Source of the DNA: an uncultured Clostridia bacterium
GTDB lineage: Bacteria > Bacillota > Clostridia > Christensenellales > UBA3700
Length of the DNA: 8,881 nucleotides
Assembly (NCBI GenBank): GCA_947176975.1
Contig: CAMWSW010000032.1
Coordinates: 1 to 8,881 of the forward strand
Direction: 5' to 3'
This document shows, piece by piece, positions 1 to 7,010 of this stretch (positions are counted from its first letter, which is position 1; each line of letters starts with the position of its first letter). The notes beneath the pieces were generated by a model. The model was not told the DNA's origin. It saw nothing but the letters and a program-made list of their open reading frames with translations, and did not search any database. The position numbers and the translations under genes were made by a program.

Positions 1-23
1 AAGTAATGCAATTTACAGAAAAT

Positions 24-53
24 AAAAGCGTCTTGCCGCAGCAAAACGCTTTT
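24..53 (-). terminator. Rho-independent terminator after rluB
   Basis: A near-perfect inverted repeat (arms 24-36 and 41-53, loop 37-40) begins three bases beyond the rluB stop codon. The 13-bp stem has one G-U wobble when read on the minus strand. Because the arms start with AAAA and end with TTTT, each strand has a U-run at its 3' side, so it may stop transcription from both directions. It marks the end of the scpA-to-rluB cluster. Confidence 0.85.
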
Positions 54-56
54 AAT

Positions 57-770
57 TTACATATTTTTGAGATAATATACTTCATCATCGTTGAGGTATC
101 TGTAACCGCCTCTCGGCAATCCGCCGAGTCTCAATTCGCCCACCGCAATTCTTTTGAGGAATTTGACTTCCCTCTCGACTGCTTCAAACATTTTTCTTAT
201 TTGACGGTTTTTACCTTCGGTAATCGTCACTTGCAATTTAGATTCGCCGTCTTTATATTCAAGCAATTTTACCTTACATCTCTTTGTCTTTTCACCGTCT
301 ACCATTACGCCTTTTCTCAATTGAGCAAGTTTATGCTCGGGCATTTCTCCGTCGACTTTGACAAGATACGTCTTGGGTATCTCATAACTTGGATGCGTAA
401 GTTTATACGCAAGATCGCCGTCGTTGGTCATGATAAGCATACCTTCGGTATCATAGTCCAATCTTCCCACTGGTATGAGATGCGGAATATTGAGGTCTTG
501 CAAATAATCGTATATAGTCTTTCTGCCCTTTTCGTCGCTTACAGTCGTAATACAACCCTTTGGCTTATAAAATAGAACGTAAGCGTAATCATTTACAGGC
601 TTGACAATCTTATCGTCGACCATTACGGTATCGTTTTTTTCATTTATTGAAGAACCGAGTTCTTTGACAACTTTGCCGTTGACCTTAACTCTGCCTTCTT
701 CAATTAACTTGTCTGCACCACGCCGTGACGCCGCTCCCGTCGAGGCTAAATATTTGTTTAATCTCTCCAT
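57..770 (-). CDS. rluB: RluB-type 23S rRNA pseudouridine synthase
   Basis: This 237-residue protein is a full-length pseudouridine synthase of the RsuA/RluB family, which isomerises a uridine in ribosomal RNA; the RluB branch acts on the peptidyl-transferase region of 23S rRNA. An S4 RNA-binding domain covers about residues 1-60 and begins MERLNKYLASTGAASRR. The catalytic domain follows, with KPKG near 69-72, the family motif GRLDYDTEGML with the catalytic Asp at 105, and a late GKNRQIRKMFE motif. The ATG at 770 is chosen because the S4 domain starts there. No good Shine-Dalgarno precedes it, and the start lies 71 bp inside the upstream carboxypeptidase gene, so it may depend on translational coupling. 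Specificity as RluB rather than RsuA rests on the neighbourhood (scpAB and carboxypeptidase upstream, as in Bacillus ypuN) and is inferred. Confidence 0.93.
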   Translation of the reverse strand: MERLNKYLASTGAASRRGADKLIEEGRVKVNGKVVKELGSSINEKNDTVMVDDKIVKPVNDYAYVLFYKPKGCITTVSDEKGRKTIYDYLQDLNIPHLIPVGRLDYDTEGMLIMTNDGDLAYKLTHPSYEIPKTYLVKVDGEMPEHKLAQLRKGVMVDGEKTKRCKVKLLEYKDGESKLQVTITEGKNRQIRKMFEAVEREVKFLKRIAVGELRLGGLPRGGYRYLNDDEVYYLKNM

Positions 771-2046
771 TTTCTACGCTTACACGCAATTCTCCCGTAT
801 AAGCGGATAATTTGCGCAAAACTCCTATATCGTCAATTTCTTCCATATTAACAATATTTGCGCTAAAAAGCAAACGATTATCGTTATAAAACTGCATTTT
901 TCCTATTACAGAACCTGCATTTAAAGGAGCTTGCAAGTCGTTTTCAATCTCGAAATAGCACTTTATTCCCATTATTTCGCCTTCTTTGAGAGGTAAAACA
1001 AGGTCTTTTTGCAGCGCTAAATTGTAATTATTTCCCTCAATATTTAGCGTTTCTAGTACATCTCCTTCTTTTCCTATTGAAACGGGCGAATAATTTGCAA
1101 AAGCTTTGTCAAAATTAAGCGCGCTAGCGTTATAATGGTCGTATACGTTGAGCACTACGCATACCAACTGCATGCCGTTACGCTCTGCCGAAGTGACTAA
1201 ACAACGCCCCGAATCCTTAGTAAAGCCGGTTTTTATGCCGTTTGCTCCGTCGTATAGATTGAGCATCTTATTTTTGTTGGCAAAATAATAGGTCGGATGG
1301 CTTGAATTAGCCTGTACCGTATACATTTTGCATCCTACAATCTCTTTGAATGTGTCGTTTTGCATAGCAACTGCGGAGATTATCGCAAGATCATACGCCG
1401 AAGTATAGTGATTTTCAGAGTGAAGACCGTGAGGATTTTCAAAATTAGTATTTTCAAGTCCCAACTCTTTTACTTTAGCGTTCATCAATTCGACGAATTT
1501 CTCCACATCTCCGCTAGTCGCTATCGCCAAAGCCGTCGCGGCGTCATTACCGCTCCTCAACATAAGTCCGTAAAGCAAGTCCCGAATTGTCCATATTTCA
1601 CCACTCTTCAAATATATCGACGAACCTTCTACGCCTACCGCCTCGTTAGGAATAGCAAACTCTTTGCTCAAGTCGCAGTTTTCTATGACGACGAGCGCAG
1701 TCATAATCTTCGTCGTACTTGCCATCTCCAATCTCACGTCCTTATTCTGTTCAATAAGCACACGCTTAGTAGATGCTTCGACCACAGCCATTGAAGACGA
1801 CTTATTGACGTATGACACTTCCTTGTTTTGCTCGCCATTATTTTGACTTTCAAGATAAAAATCTCTGTCGCCGAACGCACTATTTTGAGCATTTGAGTAT
1901 AAAGAGTCAGAAGTCGACACGTAATTATCATTGGTTATATAAAAAGCATTTGCAAAACTAAATATTATATAATTTGTCAAAATAATAGCGCTAATTATAA
2001 ATATAATTTTAAAAACACTTTTAATTGAGAAGTATTTGCCCATCAT
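700..2046 (-). CDS. D-alanyl-D-alanine carboxypeptidase (sporulation-cluster, DacB/DacF type)
   Basis: A 448-residue penicillin-binding protein of the peptidase S11 family, which removes the terminal D-alanine from peptidoglycan stem peptides outside the membrane. A hydrophobic signal or anchor segment spans about residues 11-34 (possible cleavage after ANA), followed by a polar linker. The catalytic triad motifs are all present: STTK at 110-113 (nucleophile Ser110), SGN at 165-167 and KTG at 272-274. The C-terminal part fits the beta-rich S11 C-domain. The gene starts with tandem ATGATG that overlaps the gerW stop, implying coupling; 2046 or 2043 could be used. Its position between gerW and rluB corresponds to Bacillus dacB, which trims spore cortex, so a sporulation role is likely but inferred. 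The last 24 codons (after about residue 424) are read in a second frame over the start of rluB and are probably not part of the conserved fold. Confidence 0.93.
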   Translation of the reverse strand: MMGKYFSIKSVFKIIFIISAIILTNYIIFSFANAFYITNDNYVSTSDSLYSNAQNSAFGDRDFYLESQNNGEQNKEVSYVNKSSSMAVVEASTKRVLIEQNKDVRLEMASTTKIMTALVVIENCDLSKEFAIPNEAVGVEGSSIYLKSGEIWTIRDLLYGLMLRSGNDAATALAIATSGDVEKFVELMNAKVKELGLENTNFENPHGLHSENHYTSAYDLAIISAVAMQNDTFKEIVGCKMYTVQANSSHPTYYFANKNKMLNLYDGANGIKTGFTKDSGRCLVTSAERNGMQLVCVVLNVYDHYNASALNFDKAFANYSPVSIGKEGDVLETLNIEGNNYNLALQKDLVLPLKEGEIMGIKCYFEIENDLQAPLNAGSVIGKMQFYNDNRLLFSANIVNMEEIDDIGVLRKLSAYTGELRVSVENGEIKQIFSLDGSGVTAWCRQVN

Positions 2047-2423
2047 TTTTTATCCTTTACTAGATTTACCGTTGCAGAAATCAAGTCTTTCCACTTGTCC
2101 GAATTGCTTTTTTCATCCACTTTTACAAGCATTGGCTGATTGTCATAGAATACCAAAAATCCCATTGGCGACATTGATATTCCTCCACCACCTCCGCCCG
2201 CATAAGGCTGAAGTTTGTCACTTTTCACAGGTTGTCCTTCTTTGGTTTGACCGCCGCCTCCTCCGCTTACGAAACCTACAGATACCTTTGTCAAAGGTAT
2301 TGCCATAGTCTTTTCATCAAGGTAGATAGGCTTAAATACCATATCTTCGCTTTTGACGATCCCCCTCAAATTATCCAACGTGGTATTCATAATTTCTTGC
2401 AAAGAATTGTCAATATTGTCCAT
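2043..2423 (-). CDS. gerW: GerW family spore germination protein (YtfJ)
   Basis: A 126-residue soluble protein that matches the GerW/YtfJ family over its full length. In Bacillus this family is made in the forespore and is needed for germination through certain receptors. Visible hallmarks are the N-terminal helix with a LQEIM segment, the central sheet KPIYLDEKTMAIPLTKVSVGF interrupted by two glycine runs (54-58 and 76-81) around a polar loop, then SPMGFLVF and a C-terminal WKDLI helix. No signal peptide or membrane segment is present. The ATG at 2423 has a strong AAGGAG nine bases upstream. The stop overlaps the start of the carboxypeptidase gene (ATGATG), so the two are almost certainly co-translated. 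Its presence is the best single sign in the window that the organism makes spores. Confidence 0.93.
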   Translation of the reverse strand: MDNIDNSLQEIMNTTLDNLRGIVKSEDMVFKPIYLDEKTMAIPLTKVSVGFVSGGGGGQTKEGQPVKSDKLQPYAGGGGGGISMSPMGFLVFYDNQPMLVKVDEKSNSDKWKDLISATVNLVKDKK

Positions 2424-2481
2424 ATAAATTTCTCCTTAAATTTTATTCAAGAATATTATGCGTATTTAAATTAAAAATATT

Positions 2482-3126
2482 TTATCTTGCCACTTGATAT
2501 TTTTTCTTAATAATCATTGCGTAAAGCGCATACAATGCAATCTTTATCAGAGCGAAATTCAACACACATTCCGCATCTACTCCATTGAATTTCAAATCAC
2601 CGCTCACGTTTTGAAGCTGAAAATCTTGCAATTTTACTTTTTCACTGCTTATTGCAAGCAAAGTATTAGTCATAAGCATGACGCAGCCGTCAAACAACGC
2701 TCTATTCTTTATCTCCTCAAATTCCGCCGAATAGTTTACGCTAAGTCGCTTTACTCTAATATCCGGCAATTTGCTCAATAGTTGCGATATATAAGCGCCC
2801 GTCTTTAGTTTTTTCTTCTTTTTGCGCTTATTTTTAGTATCATCGGCCTCATCTTCCTTGTTTTTAATAGTTTTCAACTGTTTTTTATTGATCTGATAGT
2901 AAAATAATCCTTCACAAACGAACAACTTGATACAAAACACTTCAACCCAATCAAATATAAAACATTTCAAGCACACGCTCATATTATTTGAATCCAAACG
3001 AAATACAAATCTAATGCCGTATGCAATAACAATCATCAAGCAATAAATCAACAAAATAAATGTGAAAATCAAATTTAACCACCACATAACATTATTTTGC
3101 GCATAAGAGTTAAATTTATTTAGCAT
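2482..3126 (-). CDS. DUF2953-like membrane protein, sporulation cluster
   Basis: A 214-residue protein of unknown function. It has one N-terminal membrane segment (about residues 15-38), a hydrophobic cysteine-containing region to about 75, a lysine/arginine-rich linker (98-108), and a C-terminal domain ending in another hydrophobic stretch (about 190-206). This architecture and the place between scpB and gerW match the DUF2953 family, a conserved neighbour of gerW in spore formers; the assignment relies on context as much as sequence. The start is uncertain: the ATG at 3126 directly follows the U-run of a terminator-like hairpin and has no Shine-Dalgarno. Later candidates are ATG at 3087 (Met14) and a TTG five codons further on, preceded by GGTGG; these would still keep the membrane segment whole or nearly so. 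Confidence 0.72.
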   Translation of the reverse strand: MLNKFNSYAQNNVMWWLNLIFTFILLIYCLMIVIAYGIRFVFRLDSNNMSVCLKCFIFDWVEVFCIKLFVCEGLFYYQINKKQLKTIKNKEDEADDTKNKRKKKKKLKTGAYISQLLSKLPDIRVKRLSVNYSAEFEEIKNRALFDGCVMLMTNTLLAISSEKVKLQDFQLQNVSGDLKFNGVDAECVLNFALIKIALYALYAMIIKKKYQVAR

Positions 3127-3155
3127 AAAAAAGATACGGCCATTTAAGCCGCATC
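3127..3155 (-). terminator. Terminator-like hairpin between scpB and the DUF2953-like gene
   Basis: On the minus strand an 8-bp stem (3148-3155 with 3133-3140, one G-U wobble, 7-base loop) is followed at once by six U residues (3127-3132). It lies 22 bases after the scpB stop. It has the form of an intrinsic terminator, but the annotated ATG of the next gene is the very next codon after the U-run, leaving no room for a separate leader. It may end the housekeeping transcript while read-through, or a promoter not visible here, serves the downstream genes. Confidence 0.7.
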
Positions 3156-3177
3156 AATTAAGTTCATAAGTTAAAAA

Positions 3178-3954
3178 TCATGTCACAATGTCGTCGTTAT
3201 CTTCTTCAGTAGGCTCTGAATTATCATCAACGTCGCTTGCAACCTCTCTTTCCACGTATTCTTCACCGTTTCCTTGCACAGTCTGCAATTCTTCGCCTTG
3301 TAAGAATTCGGGAATCTCGTTCATATCTATCATCTCATTGAGTTCTTCGTCGTTCTCATCCTCAAACTTATCGCCAATGACACGTTCTCTATACAATCCT
3401 TCAGTCTGTATATTGTAGTTGCTGAACTCAACCAAACGACGCATTATATCGTCATAATCAGGCAATTCATCCAAGCTTTTCAATTGGAATTTCTTCAAAA
3501 ATTCGTCTGTAGTACCATACAATATAGGTTTACCGGGCGCATCTTTATATCCGCAAGTCTTTATCATATCCACTTTGAGCAATACGCCCAACGCGTAATC
3601 TGCGCTTGCTGAACCTCTTGAGTCCTCGATTTCCGATCTTGTGATAGGTTGACGGTAAGCGATGATCGAAAGCACCTCAAGCACTACCTTAGACAGCTCT
3701 TTTTCTCTGACAGGTCTCAACATATCGCTTACAATCTCGCCATATTTACTATTTGACGAAAATTGCAACTTATCGTTGAATATTTCCAATACGATACCGC
3801 AATCTCCGCTGTATTTTTCCGCAAGTTTATCAATTACGGCATTCAATTCTTTACGGCTGACGTCATCGGGGAGACCGTTGAGTATTTCGCTTCTCTTTAA
3901 TGGCACTCCGGCTGAAAACAATATAGCCTCGACCGTCTCAAATAAGTTTTCCAT
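3178..3954 (-). CDS. scpB: Segregation and condensation protein ScpB
   Basis: A 258-residue ScpB, the dimeric subunit that binds ScpA and SMC in the prokaryotic condensin complex needed for chromosome compaction and segregation. The tandem winged-helix core covers about residues 1-165, starting MENLFETVEAILFSAG and containing VLEVLSIIAYRQPITRSEIE, followed by the family's GKPILYGTT segment (141-149). The ATG at 3954 is one base after the scpA stop, with GGAGG twelve bases upstream inside the end of scpA. It is longer than the roughly 200 residues typical of the family: residues from about 200 form a strongly acidic, low-complexity tail rich in Glu and Asp, probably disordered. It is co-transcribed with scpA and the M50 protease. 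Confidence 0.95.
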   Translation of the reverse strand: MENLFETVEAILFSAGVPLKRSEILNGLPDDVSRKELNAVIDKLAEKYSGDCGIVLEIFNDKLQFSSNSKYGEIVSDMLRPVREKELSKVVLEVLSIIAYRQPITRSEIEDSRGSASADYALGVLLKVDMIKTCGYKDAPGKPILYGTTDEFLKKFQLKSLDELPDYDDIMRRLVEFSNYNIQTEGLYRERVIGDKFEDENDEELNEMIDMNEIPEFLQGEELQTVQGNGEEYVEREVASDVDDNSEPTEEDNDDIVT

Positions 3955-3955
3955 A

Positions 3956-4771
3956 TCAATAAGTTTCCTCCGTTTGTTTCAGTTGTTGCAAATCCAAGTT
4001 TTCTTGATCCACATTTTCATTGAGCATTATAAGGATATCGTCTGCAAAATTCTTTTGCATTACGGTAACGATTTGCTTTTTCATCAATTCAAGCAATGCT
4101 TGGAAAGTCGTAATGACTTCGCTCTTCGTTATGTCTTCTTCAAATAATTTATTGAATACCACAGATTTTTTCTCGATTACCACTTTTGATATGTATTCAA
4201 TCTTATCCGCTACGGTAAATCTATCCTTTTGAATCTTTTTTACCGCTTGACGCTGTTCTTTTTCCGTCATCTTCAACAGCAACTTACCGTATGCTTCAAT
4301 CAATTTATCAAAAGAAAAGTCGTTGACTACGATTATAGCGTCTGCATTTGTGAACTTAGGTCTGCGGTAAAATTTATTGAGAGTTTCCATTTCCTTAAGT
4401 TTGAGCGACTGTGTCTTAAACATCTCAAACATCAAAAGTTTGCGTCTCAATTCTTCTTCCGGATCAATTCCGCTATCGTCAAACTCATCATCAAAATACT
4501 CTTCAATAACCGGCAAGCACGCTCTCGACTTGATTTCCAGCAGCGTTGCCGCAATTACGATATATTCGCTGGCCTCTTCCATATCAAGTTTTTCCACTTG
4601 CTCCATATGGCGTATGTACGTATCTGTTATCTGCGCCAATGGAAAAGTCTTGATATCGTATCTACCGTCACGAATGATGAGTTCATACAACAGTTCGATA
4701 GGACCGCTGAAATCGTTGATATTGAGTATTACATTATTCGCCGGATGGCTTTTTTCATAAAAGTTTGCCAT
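3956..4771 (-). CDS. scpA: Segregation and condensation protein ScpA
   Basis: A 271-residue ScpA, the kleisin that bridges the SMC heads and recruits ScpB. The N-terminal SMC-binding part carries the family signature FSGPIELLYELI at 21-32 and the helix YIVIAATLLEIKSRACLP at 70-87, an almost canonical kleisin helix. An acidic linker (about 90-107) leads to the C-terminal winged helix (about 185-255). Length is normal for the family. The ATG at 4771 is preceded by GGGGTGA, which overlaps the stop codon of the M50 protease gene three bases upstream, so the two are tightly coupled. The order scpA-scpB-DUF2953-gerW is the usual one in spore-forming Bacillota. Confidence 0.96.
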   Translation of the reverse strand: MANFYEKSHPANNVILNINDFSGPIELLYELIIRDGRYDIKTFPLAQITDTYIRHMEQVEKLDMEEASEYIVIAATLLEIKSRACLPVIEEYFDDEFDDSGIDPEEELRRKLLMFEMFKTQSLKLKEMETLNKFYRRPKFTNADAIIVVNDFSFDKLIEAYGKLLLKMTEKEQRQAVKKIQKDRFTVADKIEYISKVVIEKKSVVFNKLFEEDITKSEVITTFQALLELMKKQIVTVMQKNFADDILIMLNENVDQENLDLQQLKQTEETY

Positions 4772-4774
4772 ATC

Positions 4775-5527
4775 TCACCCCAATAACGACCCCCGAGAAA
4801 GTCCGAATATTGCCGTAAATACCCAATCGAGGCATTTGCGGACAAGACGAATTATATTTGATAATACGTCTAATTGCGGTATAAATCTTCCCAATACGAA
4901 GCAAATGAGCAAGAATGCAATCATTACTTGCGCGCCGTGCTTATACATAAAGTTGACGTACTTATTGTCTGGCTTAGACAAAGTCTCAACGACTCTAAAG
5001 CCGTCCAACGGGTATATCGGCAACAAGTTGAATACCATCAATGCAACGTTGAAAGCTACGGATAATTGGAAAAGATAATACAAGAACATTACAAGGTATG
5101 ACCAACCGCTGTCCACGTTGATATATCCGCCTGTAATCTTCATTAGTATTGCAAGACAAAGCGAACTTAATATCGCCAAAATAAGGTTGTACGTCACGCC
5201 TGCAAGCGCCGTCAAGACCATACCTTTTTTATAGCTTTTAAAGTTGCGAGGATCGATAGGCACAGGCTTTGCCCAACCAAAACCGACAAGCAACATCATT
5301 CCAAGTCCTATTAAATCAAAGTGCTTTACAGGATTTGGCGAAAGTCTACCCAAAAATTTTGCTGTCTTATCTCCGTTCCAAAGCGCAACGAAACCGTGCG
5401 AAAGCTCGTGCCCTATAATGGCGACAAGCATTGCAATCAAATATGCAAATACGCACAATACCGCCATGCCGAAGCCAAGCGATTTGACAATACTGTCTCC
5501 TATAATCATTTGGATAAACGATACCAT
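4775..5527 (-). CDS. Site-2 protease family (M50) intramembrane zinc metalloprotease
   Basis: A 250-residue membrane protease of the M50/site-2 protease family, the minimal form without PDZ or CBS domains. It has the zinc-binding HELSHG motif at 40-45 (His40, Glu41, His44) in an early membrane helix and the second motif NLLPIYPLDG (167-176) supplying the third ligand Asp175. A WAKPVPIDPRNF segment lies between them, also typical. About five or six membrane segments are visible. A longer reading starting with GTG at 5557 is possible, but the ATG at 5527 is preferred because GGGAGAGG sits five bases upstream. Substrate is unknown. It is the first gene after the 5589-5617 promoter, and minimal M50 proteases commonly precede scpA in clostridia. 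Confidence 0.9.
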   Translation of the reverse strand: MVSFIQMIIGDSIVKSLGFGMAVLCVFAYLIAMLVAIIGHELSHGFVALWNGDKTAKFLGRLSPNPVKHFDLIGLGMMLLVGFGWAKPVPIDPRNFKSYKKGMVLTALAGVTYNLILAILSSLCLAILMKITGGYINVDSGWSYLVMFLYYLFQLSVAFNVALMVFNLLPIYPLDGFRVVETLSKPDNKYVNFMYKHGAQVMIAFLLICFVLGRFIPQLDVLSNIIRLVRKCLDWVFTAIFGLSRGSLLG

Positions 5528-5530
5528 TGC

Positions 5531-5537
5531 CTCTCCC
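5531..5537 (-). promoter_or_regulatory. Ribosome binding site that fixes the M50 protease start
   Basis: The minus strand reads GGGAGAGGCAATG, giving a strong Shine-Dalgarno with about five bases to the ATG at 5527. The alternative GTG thirty bases upstream has nothing comparable in front of it. Confidence 0.75.
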
Positions 5538-5588
5538 GTCAACAGCCATATACACACTATACGCCGTTGAACATAATTCTACATATAT

Positions 5589-5617
5589 ATTATAAGATAA
5601 ATTCCCCTTTAAGTCAA
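5589..5617 (-). promoter_or_regulatory. Sigma-A type promoter of the M50-scpA-scpB operon
   Basis: On the minus strand TTGACT (5612-5617) and a perfect TATAAT (5589-5594) are separated by 17 bases, close to the vegetative consensus. The predicted start is near 5582, leaving a leader of about 55 bases before the M50 ATG. No operator or riboswitch fold was recognised in that leader. Confidence 0.82.
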
Positions 5618-5665
5618 TGATATACCTGATTTTTGACGCTGATTTTGTATTTACTGCGCGCAATA

Positions 5666-5707
5666 CGTAAAAAGAGACGGAATATATATAATTCCATCTC
5701 TTTTACG
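5666..5707 (-). terminator. Terminator after the secreted carboxypeptidase gene
   Basis: A long inverted repeat (arms 5666-5683 and 5691-5707, 7-base AT loop, one bulged base and one wobble) begins 20 bases beyond the stop codon at 5728. The minus-strand 3' arm ends in a U-rich run (GUCUCUUUUU). The plus-strand arm also ends in TTTT, so it can act both ways. It isolates this gene from the M50-scpAB promoter that follows. Confidence 0.8.
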
Positions 5708-5727
5708 CTTTATAAATCAAATTACTT

Positions 5728-6900
5728 TTACCACTCGCCCGTAACGTCTTTTATGAAGTCCAAGAATGTGCTCTTCTTTGCATCCTGCATAGCGATGATA
5801 TCCACACTACGTTCCTGTCCGTCCATTTGATATACGGCTTTACCTATGATATCTCCCTTCATTATCGGAGCTTTAACCTCTTGAGGCAATACTATTTGCA
5901 AGTCTTCAGAAGAAGCTCCTACCTTTGAAAACTTCGTAATATCTTCTCCGCAAGCTACCTCTATAGACTTTATCGGCGACTTTTTCACAGAGACACTGCC
6001 GATTACTTCGCCTTTTCTATAATAAATCTTATTGACGTAGTTGGCAAAAGAATAATCGAACATTGCTCTTACTTGGTTGAATCGCGATTTACTGTCCGTA
6101 CCGCCGACCAAAGTAGCGACGACTTTCATCCCGTTTCGTTCGGCGCACGCAGACAAGCAGTGTCCCGCATTATCCGTATAACCCGTCTTACCGCCTTTGC
6201 AGCCGCTGTATTGCCTTATAAGCTTGTTGGTATTGACAAATTGCGTTATTCTTCCAGACGGGTGTTGATAATCTTCCATCCATACGCTTGCATACTCAAA
6301 GTATTTATCGTGACTCATAAGACTGCGCGTCATTTTATTGACGTCTCTTGCCGTAGAATACTGCTCGCTTTCGCTTGGAAGTCCCGTGCAGTTGACGAAC
6401 TTGGTATTGTTCATTCCAAGTTGACTTGCCCTCTCGTTCATCATACTCACAAAGCTATCTACGCTTCCGGCGATACGTTCAGCCATAGCGTAAGACGCGT
6501 CATTGGCAGATACGACAATGATACCTTTGAGCAAATCATTTACGCTGTAGCTTGCGCCTGCATCCAAAAACATTTGGCTACCGCCCATTGCGCTTGCATC
6601 GGGAGATATCGTAATCATTTCGTCATAACTTATCTTTCCCGCGTCAATAGCCTCAAAAATAAGATTTGCCGTCATGATTTTTACCATACTTGCAATCTCA
6701 TGTTTTGCATCGGCGTTATATTCGTACAATACTTCGCCAGTATAGTACTCCGTCAAGCATTCTCCAAAACCGTTGGGTTGCAATGGCAATTCGCCCATTG
6801 TGGGCGTATCGCTTGACGCTTGCGCGCTCATACCCATTGGGAAAACTATGAGCAAGGTCAATGCCATAAACAAAGATGTGAATAAAATTTTCTTTTTCAT
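5728..6900 (-). CDS. Secreted D-alanyl-D-alanine carboxypeptidase (PBP5/DacA-DacF type)
   Basis: A 390-residue S11-family penicillin-binding carboxypeptidase that trims D-alanine from peptidoglycan pentapeptides at the cell surface. A classical signal peptide (KKK, then a hydrophobic core, possible cleavage after SAQA near 28) is followed by the catalytic domain with SMVK at 71-74 (nucleophile Ser71), SAN at 131-133 and KTG at 238-240. The C-terminal PBP5-type beta domain runs to about 375 and ends in a short aromatic amphipathic tail (FLDFIKDVTGEW) of the type that tethers these enzymes to the membrane. The ATG at 6900 has AGGAG seven bases upstream. It is transcribed alone between its own promoter and a hairpin terminator, and is a paralogue of the carboxypeptidase at 700-2046; the separate transcription suggests it is the vegetative enzyme, which is an inference. 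Confidence 0.94.
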   Translation of the reverse strand: MKKKILFTSLFMALTLLIVFPMGMSAQASSDTPTMGELPLQPNGFGECLTEYYTGEVLYEYNADAKHEIASMVKIMTANLIFEAIDAGKISYDEMITISPDASAMGGSQMFLDAGASYSVNDLLKGIIVVSANDASYAMAERIAGSVDSFVSMMNERASQLGMNNTKFVNCTGLPSESEQYSTARDVNKMTRSLMSHDKYFEYASVWMEDYQHPSGRITQFVNTNKLIRQYSGCKGGKTGYTDNAGHCLSACAERNGMKVVATLVGGTDSKSRFNQVRAMFDYSFANYVNKIYYRKGEVIGSVSVKKSPIKSIEVACGEDITKFSKVGASSEDLQIVLPQEVKAPIMKGDIIGKAVYQMDGQERSVDIIAMQDAKKSTFLDFIKDVTGEW

Positions 6901-6965
6901 ATCAAACTCCTAATCATTGTTTTACCCTAGTGTGTCGCAAGGAACAATTTTTATGCCAAAATTAC

Positions 6966-6993
6966 ATTATAAGACATATATTTGCCTTGAAAA
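6966..6993 (-). promoter_or_regulatory. Sigma-A type promoter of the secreted carboxypeptidase gene
   Basis: Minus-strand TTTTCA (6988-6993, 4 of 6 to TTGACA) and a perfect TATAAT (6966-6971) are 16 bases apart. The predicted leader is about 60 bases, ending in the AGGAG ribosome binding site before 6900. Confidence 0.65.
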
Positions 6994-6999
6994 TGTAAT
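6971..6999 (+). promoter_or_regulatory. Possible promoter of the Spo0A-like gene
   Basis: Plus-strand AAGACA (6971-6976) and TGTAAT (6994-6999) are 17 bases apart, giving a start about five bases before the ATG at 7011 and hence a nearly leaderless mRNA, which would agree with the lack of a Shine-Dalgarno. It overlaps the opposing carboxypeptidase promoter. Both hexamers are imperfect in AT-rich DNA, so this is tentative. Confidence 0.3.
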
Positions 7000-7010
7000 A
7001 AAATTGACGT

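Noticed and set aside
6..575. Long plus-strand open frame opposite rluB
   Set aside because: It is antisense to a gene with a clear S4 and pseudouridine synthase domain, and its translation has no family features; it is a frame shadow.
2454..2460. CATAATA on the minus strand as a sigma-F/sigma-G type -10 for gerW
   Set aside because: It resembles the forespore -10 pattern and is well placed, but no matching -35 was found at the right distance in this AT-rich gap, so it is not called.
5528..5557. N-terminal extension of the M50 protease from a GTG at 5557
   Set aside because: The Shine-Dalgarno GGGAGAGG lies inside this extension and points to the ATG at 5527.
6073..6816. 247-codon plus-strand open frame opposite the secreted carboxypeptidase
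   Set aside because: The minus-strand frame carries all three catalytic motifs, signal peptide, ribosome binding site and promoter; the plus-strand product is low in recognisable structure and lacks a ribosome binding site.
6966..6999. AT-rich divergent region as a replication or attachment site
   Set aside because: No iterated DnaA-box-like or att-like repeats; the composition is explained by promoters.
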